A stretch of 64,000 nt of DNA, taken from Alicycliphilus denitrificans K601 (GTDB lineage Bacteria > Pseudomonadota > Gammaproteobacteria > Burkholderiales > Burkholderiaceae_C). The notes under the pieces were generated by a model. That model searched no databases. It saw only the letters and a program-made list of their open reading frames with translations, and was not told the DNA's origin. Made by a program: the position numbers and the translations under genes. How positions within the stretch are numbered: position 1 is the first letter of the stretch; every line of letters begins with the position of its first letter. The stretch covers positions 4,558,501 to 4,622,500 of the forward strand of contig NC_015422.1 in assembly GCF_000204645.1 (NCBI RefSeq), written 5' to 3'. Positions 56,266-64,000 of this stretch are shown one piece after another.

Positions 56266-56939
56266 TGTGCATTTTCTGAGGCAATCCGCTCGCGCGGATC
56301 GAGCAGTTCGCACAGCAGCTCCACATGGCTGCTGCGCAGGCAATCCAGCCCCATGGCGGGCTCATGGCCCAGGATCATCTGCGTCAGCAGCGCGTACATC
56401 ACGGGCGCTATCACCAGCCAGGGCTCGCGCACGATGACGCTGGGCGGCAGGCCGAGCCGCGCGGCATGGGTGCGCAGCATGTCGGCGAGCAAGGCCATGT
56501 TGGGCCGCACCACGTTGTGCTCCCACAGTTCCACCAGGTCCTTCACGCGGCCCCGCTCCGCCGCCAGCAGGCGCAGCGTGACCACCGCGGCGGGCCGCTC
56601 CAGCAGCCCCGCGTACAGCCTGTCCACCAGCCATTGCGCAAAGGCCCGCGTGCCGGCCTCGACGGGCGGCACGGGCGGCTCCTGCCACTCGGGGGGCGCC
56701 AGGGAACGGTGGAGCAGGGCCTCAAAGATCACGTCCTTGCTGGCGAAATGCGCATACAGCCCCCCCTTCGACAGGCCGCAGCGGCGGCCGATGTCGTCCA
56801 TCGTGGTGGCGGCGAAGCCGCGTTCGGAAAACTCCACCAGGGCCGCATCCAGGATCTGCGCAACGCGCACCTGTGGCGCCAGGCGCCGCCGCGCCGGCGG
56901 GGCCGAGGCAGCGCAGGAAGGCTGGATAGGTTGCTGCAT
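56250..56939 (-). CDS. TetR-family repressor of the phaC-fabI-efflux operon
   Basis: 229 residues. The N-terminal TetR helix-turn-helix (about 30-75) reads ILDAALVEFSERGFAATTMDDIGRRCGLSKGGLYAHFASKDVIFEALL. The ligand-binding C-terminal domain is of the AcrR/TetR_C type. Start at 56939 chosen for a nearby GAGAG; 56951 is an alternative. It is divergent from phaC with two perfect palindromes in between, so it probably represses itself and the operon. The last codons come from a dispersed repeat. The inducer is unknown. Confidence 0.9.
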   Translation of the reverse strand: MQQPIQPSCAASAPPARRRLAPQVRVAQILDAALVEFSERGFAATTMDDIGRRCGLSKGGLYAHFASKDVIFEALLHRSLAPPEWQEPPVPPVEAGTRAFAQWLVDRLYAGLLERPAAVVTLRLLAAERGRVKDLVELWEHNVVRPNMALLADMLRTHAARLGLPPSVIVREPWLVIAPVMYALLTQMILGHEPAMGLDCLRSSHVELLCELLDPRERIASENAHQNGL

Positions 56940-56983
56940 GGTGTCTCTCATCGTGGTCTGGCCGGTATTTTGACCGTTTTGAC

Positions 56984-57031
56984 TACCGACCAGTCGGTAT
57001 TTAAAATGCGCTAATTTGACGACCGTCAAAT
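56984..57031. promoter_or_regulatory. Two palindromic operators between tetR and phaC
   Basis: TACCGAC-CA-GTCGGTA (56984-56999) is the classical TetR/AcrR-style operator shape. A second perfect palindrome ATTTGACG-AC-CGTCAAAT follows at 57014-57031. Their centres are 31 nt apart, close to three helical turns. Both lie in the 158-nt divergent gap, so one regulator could bind both, or two regulators one each. Confidence 0.7.
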
Positions 57032-57097
57032 CAAACACGCGCAACGCGCCTAAAGTCGCCAGGGCGCTCCCCGAACACCCGCCGAAGGACCCGTTTC

Positions 57098-58840
57098 ATG
57101 CCCGACACCTTTTCCGCAGCGGCGCTGGCCGACCAACTGGATACGCAGTTCCACGCCGCGCTGGCGCGCCGGTTCTTCTCGCTCTCCCCGGCTGCGGGCA
57201 TGCTGGCCGCCAGCGACTGGGCGCTGCACCTGGCCGTGTCGCCCGGCAAATGCATGGCCCTGGCCCGCCTGGCCCTGCGCCAGAGCGAGGAGCTGGCCGG
57301 CTACGCCCGCGAACGCATGACCGCCGGCGCCGACCCGCAGCTGCGCCATGGCGTGCAGCCCCCGGCCCAGGACAGGCGCTTTGCGGCGCCCGAATGGCAG
57401 CAGTGGCCGTTCAACTACATGCACCAGTCGTTCCTGCTCACCCAGCAGTGGTGGGCCGCCGCCACGCACGGCGTGAAGGGCGTGGAGAAGCACCACGAGA
57501 ACGTGGTGGCGTTCGCCGCCCGCCAGCTGCTGGACGTCTTCTCGCCCGGCAACCAGCTGGCCACCAACCCGGTGGTGCTGCAGCGCACGCTGCAGCAGGG
57601 CGGCGCCAACCTGCTGCGCGGCGCGCTCAATGCGGCCGACGACCTGCAGCGCCTGGCCGCGGGCAAGCCCCCCGCGGGCACGGAGGACTTCGTGGTCGGC
57701 CGCGACGTGGCCGTCACGCCGGGCAAGGTGGTGCTGCGAAACCGCCTGGTGGAGCTGATCCAGTACACGCCCACGACCGAGGCCGTGCACCCCGAGCCGG
57801 TCCTGATCGTGCCGGCCTGGATCATGAAGTACTACATCCTGGACCTGTCGCCGCACAACTCGCTCATCCGCTACCTGGTGGACCAGGGCCATACGGTGTT
57901 CTGCCTGTCCTGGAAGAACCCCGGCTACGAGGACCGCGACCTGGGCTTGGACGACTACCTCAAGCTGGGCTTTCACGCCGCGCTCGACGCCGTCAACGCC
58001 ATCGTCCCCAAGCGCAAGGTGCACGCCACGGGCTACTGCCTGGGCGGCACCCTGCTGGCCATCGCCGCCGCCGCGATGGCGCGCGACGGCGACGCGCGCC
58101 TGGCCTCGCTGTCGCTGTTCGCGGCGCAGACCGATTTTTCCGAGCCGGGCGAGCTGGGCCTGTTCATCGACGAGAGCCAGGTCAACCTGCTGGAGGCGCA
58201 GATGACCCAGACCGGCTACCTCAAGGCCAGCCAGATGGCGGGCGCGTTCCAGATGCTGCGCTCCTACGACCTGCTGTGGTCGCGCCTGGTCAATGAATAC
58301 CTGCTGGGCGAGCGCACCCCGATGAACGACCTGATGGCCTGGAACGCCGACGCCACGCGCATGCCGGCCAGGATGCACGCGCAGTACCTGCGCCGGCTGC
58401 TCCTCGACGACGACCTGAGCCGGGGCCGCTACCCCGTGGGCGGCAAGCCGGTCTCGCTCAGCGACATCACGCTGCCCATCTTCATGGTGGGCACGCTCAC
58501 CGACCACGTCGCGCCCTGGCGCTCGGTGCACAAGCTGCACCACCTGACCACGACCGAGATCACCTTCGCCCTGACCAGCGGCGGACACAACGCCGGCATC
58601 GTCAACCCGCCGGGCAACCCGCGGCGCCACTACCAGCTGCGCACACGGCCCGCCGGCGGCAACTACATGGCGCCCGACGACTGGCTGGCGGCGGCGCCTG
58701 CCGCGCAGGGCTCGTGGTGGCCCGCCTGGCAGGAGTGGCTGCAGGCACGCTCGGGCAAGCCCGTTGCACCGCCGCACATGGGCGCACGCGGCTACAAGGC
58801 GGGCGCCGACGCGCCGGGCCACTACGTACTGGAAAAATGA
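57098..58840 (+). CDS. phaC: Class I poly(3-hydroxyalkanoate) synthase
   Basis: Polymerises 3-hydroxyacyl-CoA into storage polyester on granules. It is 580 residues. The catalytic triad is visible: Cys314 in the lipase-like box GYCLGG, Asp469 in TLTDHVAPW and His497 in SGGHNAGIVNPPG. The N-terminal PhaC domain includes WPFNYMHQSFLLTQQWW and HHENVVAFAARQLLDVFSPGNQL. No phaA, phaB or phasin gene is adjacent, so this may be a second synthase under TetR control. It is coupled to fabI by ATGA. Confidence 0.93.
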   Translation: MPDTFSAAALADQLDTQFHAALARRFFSLSPAAGMLAASDWALHLAVSPGKCMALARLALRQSEELAGYARERMTAGADPQLRHGVQPPAQDRRFAAPEWQQWPFNYMHQSFLLTQQWWAAATHGVKGVEKHHENVVAFAARQLLDVFSPGNQLATNPVVLQRTLQQGGANLLRGALNAADDLQRLAAGKPPAGTEDFVVGRDVAVTPGKVVLRNRLVELIQYTPTTEAVHPEPVLIVPAWIMKYYILDLSPHNSLIRYLVDQGHTVFCLSWKNPGYEDRDLGLDDYLKLGFHAALDAVNAIVPKRKVHATGYCLGGTLLAIAAAAMARDGDARLASLSLFAAQTDFSEPGELGLFIDESQVNLLEAQMTQTGYLKASQMAGAFQMLRSYDLLWSRLVNEYLLGERTPMNDLMAWNADATRMPARMHAQYLRRLLLDDDLSRGRYPVGGKPVSLSDITLPIFMVGTLTDHVAPWRSVHKLHHLTTTEITFALTSGGHNAGIVNPPGNPRRHYQLRTRPAGGNYMAPDDWLAAAPAAQGSWWPAWQEWLQARSGKPVAPPHMGARGYKAGADAPGHYVLEK

Positions 58841-59610
58841 GCATGACCCGGAACCTGCAAGGCAAGAAGGGGCTGGTGGTCGGCATTGCGAACGAAAGCA
58901 GCATCGCCTGGGGCTGCGCGCGTGCCTTCCACGCCGCCGGCGCCGACCTCGCCATCACCTGGCTCAACGACAAGGCAAGGCCCTATGTGCAGCCGCTTGC
59001 CGAGCGGCTGGAGGCCGGCATACAGATGCCGCTGGACGTGGAGCAGCCTGGCCAGCTGGAGGCGGTGTTCGACACCATCACCCGGCAATGGGGGCGGCTG
59101 GACTTCGTGCTGCACTCCATTGCCTTTGCCCCGGCCGCCGACCTGCATGGCCGCGTGATCGACTGCTCGCGCGAGGGTTTCGCGCGCGCCATGGACGTCT
59201 CCTGCCATTCCTTCCTGCGCATGGCCCGGCTGGCCGAGCCGCTGATGCCGCAAGGCGGCAGCCTGCTGACCATGAGCTACCTGGGCGCGGCGGAGGTCAT
59301 CGACAACTACGGGCTCATGGGCCCCGTCAAGGCAGCGCTGGAGTCCGGCGTGCGCTACATGGCCACGGAGCTCGGCCCCAAGGGCATACGCGTGAACGCC
59401 GTATCGCCCGGCCCGCTGGCCACGCGCGCGGCATCGGGCATTGCGCAGTTCGACCAGCTCATGGCCGACGCCGTGCAGCGCGCACCGCTGGGCCGCCTGG
59501 TGGACATTGACGACGTGGGAGCGCTGTGCGCCTTCCTGGCGGGCAATACGGCGCGTTCGATCACTGGCAGCACGCTGTACGTGGATGCCGGCGTGCACAT
59601 CATGGGTTGA
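58837..59610 (+). CDS. fabI: Enoyl-ACP reductase FabI
   Basis: NADH-dependent last reduction of the fatty-acid elongation cycle, the target of triclosan. It is a 257-residue SDR fold. The FabI-type nucleotide motif is GLVVGIANESSIAWGCA, with the catalytic pair Tyr158 and Lys165 in NYGLMGPVKAAL and Tyr148 upstream, spaced as in E. coli FabI. Placement inside a TetR-controlled efflux operon suggests a stress-adaptive extra copy, not the main housekeeping enzyme (inference). Confidence 0.93.
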   Translation: MSMTRNLQGKKGLVVGIANESSIAWGCARAFHAAGADLAITWLNDKARPYVQPLAERLEAGIQMPLDVEQPGQLEAVFDTITRQWGRLDFVLHSIAFAPAADLHGRVIDCSREGFARAMDVSCHSFLRMARLAEPLMPQGGSLLTMSYLGAAEVIDNYGLMGPVKAALESGVRYMATELGPKGIRVNAVSPGPLATRAASGIAQFDQLMADAVQRAPLGRLVDIDDVGALCAFLAGNTARSITGSTLYVDAGVHIMG

Positions 59611-59614
59611 ACAC

Positions 59615-61069
59615 ATGAACGCATACACACACACACCCGGCCGCATGCGGCACGCCGCATGCGCGGCGGCTGCGCTGCTGCTGGCGGGCTGCACATCGCT
59701 CGCCCCTCCCTACGAAGCCCCGGCCCTGCCCGTGCCGGCGCACTACGCCGGGGTGGCAGAGGCAGGCAACGCACAGGCTGCCGACATGGCCTGGCGCGAC
59801 TACTTCACCGACCCGGCCCTGCAGGCGGTGATTGAGCAGGCGCTGGCGAACAACCGCGACCTGCGCCGGGCCACGCTGCGCGTGGCCGAGGCCCGCGCCG
59901 CCTACGGCATCCAGCGCGCCGAAGAGCTGCCCAGCGTGGGCGCCAGCGCCGGCCTGATGCGCATCGGCCTGCCCGACAACCTGACCTCCCTGGCCAGCTC
60001 GCTGCCCGCCACGCTGACCAGCTACAGCGCCTTTGCCGGCATCAGCAGCTGGGAGTTGGATCTTTGGGGCCGCGTGCGCAACCTGAGCGAGGCGGCGCTG
60101 CACCAGTACTTTGCCGCCGAATGGACGCAGCGCGGCGCTGCGGTCAGCCTGGTGGCGCAGACGGCCAACGCCTGGCTGGCCCTGCGCGAAACCGACGAGC
60201 GCCTGGCCCTGGCACGGCAGGCACTGGACAACCGGGCCGAGTCGCTGCGCATCTTCAGCCGGCGCATGGAAGTGGGCGCCACTTCCCGGCTCGACCTGAC
60301 CCAGGTGCGCATGCTGCACCAGCAGGCCCGGTCCCTGGTCGCGCAACTGGAACAGCAGCGCGCCACGCAGCAGCATGCGCTCGACCTGATCGTCGGCGCG
60401 CCCACGCCCGTGGCCGCAGGAGCGCGCCTGCCCGCCACCGACGCCCTGCGCCCCCTGCCCGCGGGCCTGCCCTCGGACCTGCTCACACGCCGCCCCGACA
60501 TACAGGCCGCCGAGCAGCAGCTGCGCGCAGCCCATGCACAGATCGGCGTGGCGCGTGCGGCCTTCCTGCCGTCGATCTCCCTCACGGCCATGGCCGGCAG
60601 CGCCAGCGGCGAGCTGAGCGACCTGTTTGGCAGCGGCACCGGGGCCTGGCTGTTCCGGCCCGCCATCAGCGTGCCCCTTTTCACGGCGGGCAAGCTCCAG
60701 AACAACCTGAACCTGGCCGAGGTGCGGCGCGACGCCGCCGTGGTGCAGTACGAGCAGGCCATACAGGGCGCGTTCCGCGATGTGTCCGACGCGCTGGCCA
60801 CGCAGGCGGGCCTGACGCAGCAGGTGCAGGTGCTGGACGACATGCTCGCCACCCAGGTCGAGCGCGCACGCCTGTCACGCCTGCGCTATGACAACGGCGC
60901 CGCGCGCTTCCTCGAAGTGCTGGACGCCGAGCGCGACCTGCTGGCCACGGCGCAGCAACTGACGCAGACCCGGCGCGCCCTGCTGTCCAGCCGCGTTGCG
61001 CTGTATGCCGCCCTGGGCGGCGGCGCAGACCCCTCCCCCGTATCCATGAATCCGAGCGCTACACCATGA
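59615..61069 (+). CDS. Outer-membrane efflux lipoprotein (NodT/OprM type)
   Basis: 484 residues. The lipobox LLLAGC at residues 21-26 predicts an outer-membrane lipoprotein. Two OEP repeats give the trimeric TolC-like channel: [29 protein letters not shown] and later [33 protein letters not shown]. It works with the downstream HlyD adaptor and ABC pump, an unusual pairing because NodT factors more often serve RND pumps. It overlaps hlyD by 4 nt. Confidence 0.92.
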   Translation: MNAYTHTPGRMRHAACAAAALLLAGCTSLAPPYEAPALPVPAHYAGVAEAGNAQAADMAWRDYFTDPALQAVIEQALANNRDLRRATLRVAEARAAYGIQRAEELPSVGASAGLMRIGLPDNLTSLASSLPATLTSYSAFAGISSWELDLWGRVRNLSEAALHQYFAAEWTQRGAAVSLVAQTANAWLALRETDERLALARQALDNRAESLRIFSRRMEVGATSRLDLTQVRMLHQQARSLVAQLEQQRATQQHALDLIVGAPTPVAAGARLPATDALRPLPAGLPSDLLTRRPDIQAAEQQLRAAHAQIGVARAAFLPSISLTAMAGSASGELSDLFGSGTGAWLFRPAISVPLFTAGKLQNNLNLAEVRRDAAVVQYEQAIQGAFRDVSDALATQAGLTQQVQVLDDMLATQVERARLSRLRYDNGAARFLEVLDAERDLLATAQQLTQTRRALLSSRVALYAALGGGADPSPVSMNPSATP

Positions 61070-62136
61070 ACCCGACCGTCAAAAAATGGATTCCCGCCGC
61101 CATCGCGGTGGCGCTGGCCGTGAGCGGCTATGTCTACTGGACCGGCCACCGCGACGCCGGGCCGGGCGAAGGCTTCGTGAGCGGCAACGGCCGCATCGAG
61201 GCGACCGAGGTGGATGTGGCCACCAAGCTGGCGGGCCGCGTGCAGGCCATCCTGGTGGACGAGGGCACCTTCGTCAAGGCCGGACAGGTCCTGGCGCGCA
61301 TGGACATCGGCAGCCTGCAGGCCCAGCGCGAAGAGGCCGCCGCGCGTCAGGTGCAGGCCAAGACCGCCGTCGACACCGCACGCGCCCAGGTGGTGCTGCG
61401 CGAGAGCGACCTGCGCACCGCCGAGGCCCAGGTGGCCGCGCGCGCGGCCGAACTGGACGCCGCCGAGCGCCGCCTGGCGCGCTCCATCACGCTGGAGAAG
61501 GAGGGCGCCTCGTCCGGCCAGGAGCTGGACGACGACCGCGCCCGCGTGCGCACCCAGCGGGCCTCGCTGGACGCCGCCAAGGCCCAGGTGGCCGCTGCGC
61601 AGGCAGCGGTGACGGCGGCCAAGGCGCAGGCCACCGGCTCGGTTGCATCGACCGATGCGGCCATCGCCACTGTCGCCCGCATCGATGCCGACCTGCAGGA
61701 CGCGCAGCTGGTGGCCCCGCGCGACGGACGCGTGCAGTTCCTCGTGACCCAGCCCGGCGAGGTGCTGGGCGCCGGCGGCAAGGTGCTGAACCTGGTCGAT
61801 CTGTCCGACGTGTACATGACGTTCTTCCTGCCGGAGACCGTGGCCGGCCGCGTGGCGCTGGGCGCCGAGGTGCGCCTGGTGCTGGACGCGGTGCCGCAGT
61901 TCGTGATTCCGGCGCAGGTCAGCTTCGTCGCCAGCACGGCGCAGTTCACGCCCAAGACGGTGGAGACGGCGAGCGAGCGGCAAAAGCTCATGTTCCGCGT
62001 CAAGGCACGCATCGACCGGGCGCTGCTTGCCAAGTACCCGGAGCAGGTCAAGACAGGCCTGCCCGGCGTGGCATGGGTGCGGCTTGATGCCGACCAGCCC
62101 TGGCCCGCCAACCTGGCCAACGTCGTGCAGCCATGA
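61066..62136 (+). CDS. HlyD/YhiI-type membrane-fusion protein
   Basis: 356 residues. One N-terminal membrane anchor ([18 protein letters not shown]) is followed by the biotinyl-lipoyl domain ([24 protein letters not shown]). A long coiled coil runs over about residues 85-205 (Ala/Gln/Glu-rich heptads), ending with the beta-barrel HlyD_3 part. It bridges the inner-membrane pump and outer-membrane factor. Its stop overlaps the rbbA start (ATGA). Confidence 0.92.
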   Translation: MNPTVKKWIPAAIAVALAVSGYVYWTGHRDAGPGEGFVSGNGRIEATEVDVATKLAGRVQAILVDEGTFVKAGQVLARMDIGSLQAQREEAAARQVQAKTAVDTARAQVVLRESDLRTAEAQVAARAAELDAAERRLARSITLEKEGASSGQELDDDRARVRTQRASLDAAKAQVAAAQAAVTAAKAQATGSVASTDAAIATVARIDADLQDAQLVAPRDGRVQFLVTQPGEVLGAGGKVLNLVDLSDVYMTFFLPETVAGRVALGAEVRLVLDAVPQFVIPAQVSFVASTAQFTPKTVETASERQKLMFRVKARIDRALLAKYPEQVKTGLPGVAWVRLDADQPWPANLANVVQP

Positions 62137-64000
62137 CGCAGAGCGAGCCCGTCGTTCGCCTGCAGGACCTGCGCCAGCAATACGGCAAGACGCAGGCGCT
62201 GGCCGGCGTCACGCTGGACGTGCCGGCCGGCTGCATGGTGGGGCTGATCGGCCCGGACGGCGTGGGCAAGTCCAGCCTGCTGTCGCTGATCGCGGGCGCG
62301 CGTGCCGTGCAGTCGGGCAGCGTGCAGGTGCTGGGCGGCGACATGGCCAGCAAGGCGCACCGCGACGCCGTCTGCCCGCGCATCGCCTACATGCCGCAGG
62401 GCCTGGGCAAGAACCTGTACCCGACGCTGTCGGTCGAGGAAAACCTGCAGTTCTTCGCGCGCCTGTTCGGCCACGGAAGCGAGGAGCGGCGCCGGCGCAT
62501 CGACGAGCTGACGCGCTCCACCGGGCTGCACCCGTTCCTGAACCGGCCGGCGGGCAAGCTCTCGGGCGGGATGAAGCAAAAGCTCGGCCTGTGCTGCGCG
62601 CTGATCCACGACCCCGACCTGCTCATCCTCGACGAGCCGACCACCGGCGTCGATCCGCTGGCGCGCTCGCAGTTCTGGGACCTGATCGATCGCATCCGCC
62701 GCCAGCGCCCCGGCATGAGCGTGATGGTGGCCACCGCCTACATGGACGAGGCACAGCGCTTTCACTGGCTGGTGGCCATGGACGAGGGCCAGGTGCTGGC
62801 CACGGGCGCGCCGCAGGAGATGCTGGAGCGCACCGGCTGCTCCTCGCTGGAGGACGCCTTCATCGCCCTCATGCCCGAGGAGAAAAAGCGCGGCCACCAG
62901 CCGGTGGTGATACCGCCGCTGCAGGTGGACGACGCAGACGTCGCCATCGAAGCCCAGGGCCTGACCATGCGCTTCGGCAACTTCACTGCGGTGGACCACG
63001 TCAACTTCCGCATCCGCCGGGGCGAGATCTTCGGCTTCCTCGGCTCCAACGGCTGCGGCAAGTCGACGACCATGAAGATGCTCACCGGCCTGCTGCCCGC
63101 GAGCGAGGGCAAGGCCTGGCTGTTCGGCAAGCCGGTCGATCCGCACGACATCGCCACGCGCCGGCGCGTGGGTTACATGTCGCAGGCGTTCTCGCTGTAT
63201 GGCGAGCTGACGGTGCGGCAGAACCTGGTGCTGCACGCGCAGCTGTTCCATGTGCCCGCCGACCAGCAGGCCGCGCGCGTGCAGGCCATGGTCGAGCGCT
63301 TTGACCTGCAGAACGACCTGGACGCCCTGCCCGAGAGCCTGCCGCTGGGCGTGCGCCAGCGCCTGTCGCTGGCCGTGGCCATGGTGCACGAGCCCGAGCT
63401 CCTGATCCTGGACGAGCCGACCTCGGGCGTGGACCCGATCGCACGCGACCGCTTCTGGCAGTTGCTGGCCGACCTGTCGCGGCGCGACCGGGTGACGATC
63501 TTCATCTCCACCCACTTCATGAACGAGGCCGCGCGCTGCGACCGCATGTCGATGATGCACGCCGGGCGCGTGCTCGACAGCGACCGGCCGGCCGCACTCA
63601 TCGCCAAGCGCGGCGCGGCGACGCTGGAAGATGCCTTCATCGGCTACCTGGTCGAGGCCGAGGGCGATGCCCCCGCGGCGGACGAGGAGCCGGCGGCCGT
63701 CGTGCAGGCCGCCCCCGCGGCAGCACATGCCAGCCCGGCGCACAGTTCGGCCTTCAGCCTGCAGCGCCTGTTCAGCTACCTGTGGCGCGAAGCGCTGGAG
63801 CTGCAGCGCGACCCGGTGCGTGCCGCGATGGCGCTGCTCGGCTCGCTGGTGCTGATGTTCGTGATCGGCTACGGCATCACGATGGACGTGGAAAACCTGC
63901 AATACGCCGTGCTCGACCGCGACCGCACGGAGGCGAGCCAGAACTACGCGCTGAACCTGTCGGGCTCGCGCTACTTCATCGAACGTCCGCCGGTCATCGA
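62133..64000 (+). CDS. rbbA: RbbA-like tandem ABC ATPase/permease (cut by window end)
   Basis: 622 codons are visible of a protein usually near 900. Two ABC domains come first. Domain 1 has Walker [10 protein letters not shown], signature LSGGMKQK and Walker [14 protein letters not shown]. Domain 2 has GSNGCGKST and [13 protein letters not shown], but its signature is degenerate ([10 protein letters not shown] in place of LSGGQ). A membrane segment begins around residue 565 ([18 protein letters not shown]), the start of the fused ABC2 permease. E. coli RbbA is ribosome-associated, but the YhiI-RbbA-YhhJ arrangement points to export. Confidence 0.92.
   Translation, partial: MTQSEPVVRLQDLRQQYGKTQALAGVTLDVPAGCMVGLIGPDGVGKSSLLSLIAGARAVQSGSVQVLGGDMASKAHRDAVCPRIAYMPQGLGKNLYPTLSVEENLQFFARLFGHGSEERRRRIDELTRSTGLHPFLNRPAGKLSGGMKQKLGLCCALIHDPDLLILDEPTTGVDPLARSQFWDLIDRIRRQRPGMSVMVATAYMDEAQRFHWLVAMDEGQVLATGAPQEMLERTGCSSLEDAFIALMPEEKKRGHQPVVIPPLQVDDADVAIEAQGLTMRFGNFTAVDHVNFRIRRGEIFGFLGSNGCGKSTTMKMLTGLLPASEGKAWLFGKPVDPHDIATRRRVGYMSQAFSLYGELTVRQNLVLHAQLFHVPADQQAARVQAMVERFDLQNDLDALPESLPLGVRQRLSLAVAMVHEPELLILDEPTSGVDPIARDRFWQLLADLSRRDRVTIFISTHFMNEAARCDRMSMMHAGRVLDSDRPAALIAKRGAATLEDAFIGYLVEAEGDAPAADEEPAAVVQAAPAAAHASPAHSSAFSLQRLFSYLWREALELQRDPVRAAMALLGSLVLMFVIGYGITMDVENLQYAVLDRDRTEASQNYALNLSGSRYFIERPPVI

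Noticed and set aside
61347..63902. Minus-strand open frame of 851 codons opposite hlyD and rbbA
   Set aside because: Low-complexity composition and no family features, while hlyD and rbbA are certain on the other strand.

Overview
The window looks like chromosome from a high-GC betaproteobacterium, most likely Burkholderiales/Comamonadaceae (an Acidovorax-, Alicycliphilus- or Delftia-like genus). This is inferred from base composition (by eye about 65-70% GC in most genes), the gene orders (recG-oxyR, rpe-gph-trpE, trpGDC-ung), a Bug-type solute-binding protein and a Gcr-type membrane protein. No rRNA, tRNA or CRISPR array was seen.

Layout. 1-5430: spc ribosomal-protein operon on the minus strand (rplN to secY, secY cut by the window edge) with a strong sigma70-like promoter. 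5450-9459: glycerol-3-phosphate module, glpD divergent from glpR-glpK, with a recognisable control region. 9616-13209: proC, a CotH-kinase-like lipoprotein and ubiA. 13210-15860: a low-GC segment carrying a frameshifted O-acyltransferase. 15881-19648: dps, oxyR and recG. 19825-26978: an HD-GYP protein, queA, a DMT exporter, a gamma-glutamyltransferase/Bug pair and a LysR regulator. 26987-35942: ung and the tryptophan genes. A leader peptide with two Trp codons, trpE and chorismate mutase lie on one side, and trpG-trpD-(50-residue membrane protein)-trpC on the other. They are separated by about 3.6 kb holding an IS3-family element and an Xre/RES toxin-antitoxin operon whose third gene is cut by the IS. 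36079-48697: chemoreceptor, PAS/GGDEF/EAL protein, gph, a small secreted protein, rpe, apaG, gcr, an antiporter, ybdK and thiL. 48682-56204: an HTH regulator and a type IV pilus minor-pilin operon ending in a mosaic pilY1. 56250-64000: a TetR regulator with two palindromic operators facing a chained operon phaC-fabI-outer membrane factor-HlyD-RbbA (cut by the window end).

Several units are tightly coupled by 4-nt stop/start overlaps: trpE/chorismate mutase, trpG/trpD/ORF50, ggt/bug, antitoxin/toxin, apaG/gcr, pilV/pilW, phaC/fabI, and outer membrane factor/HlyD/RbbA.

The least expected signal is a dispersed repeat of about 50 bp with eight recognisable copies. Six lie at gene ends, often touching or supplying stop codons, and two are inserted in frame inside gph and thiL. 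A second theme is interruption of housekeeping order by accessory genes, most clearly in the trp cluster.
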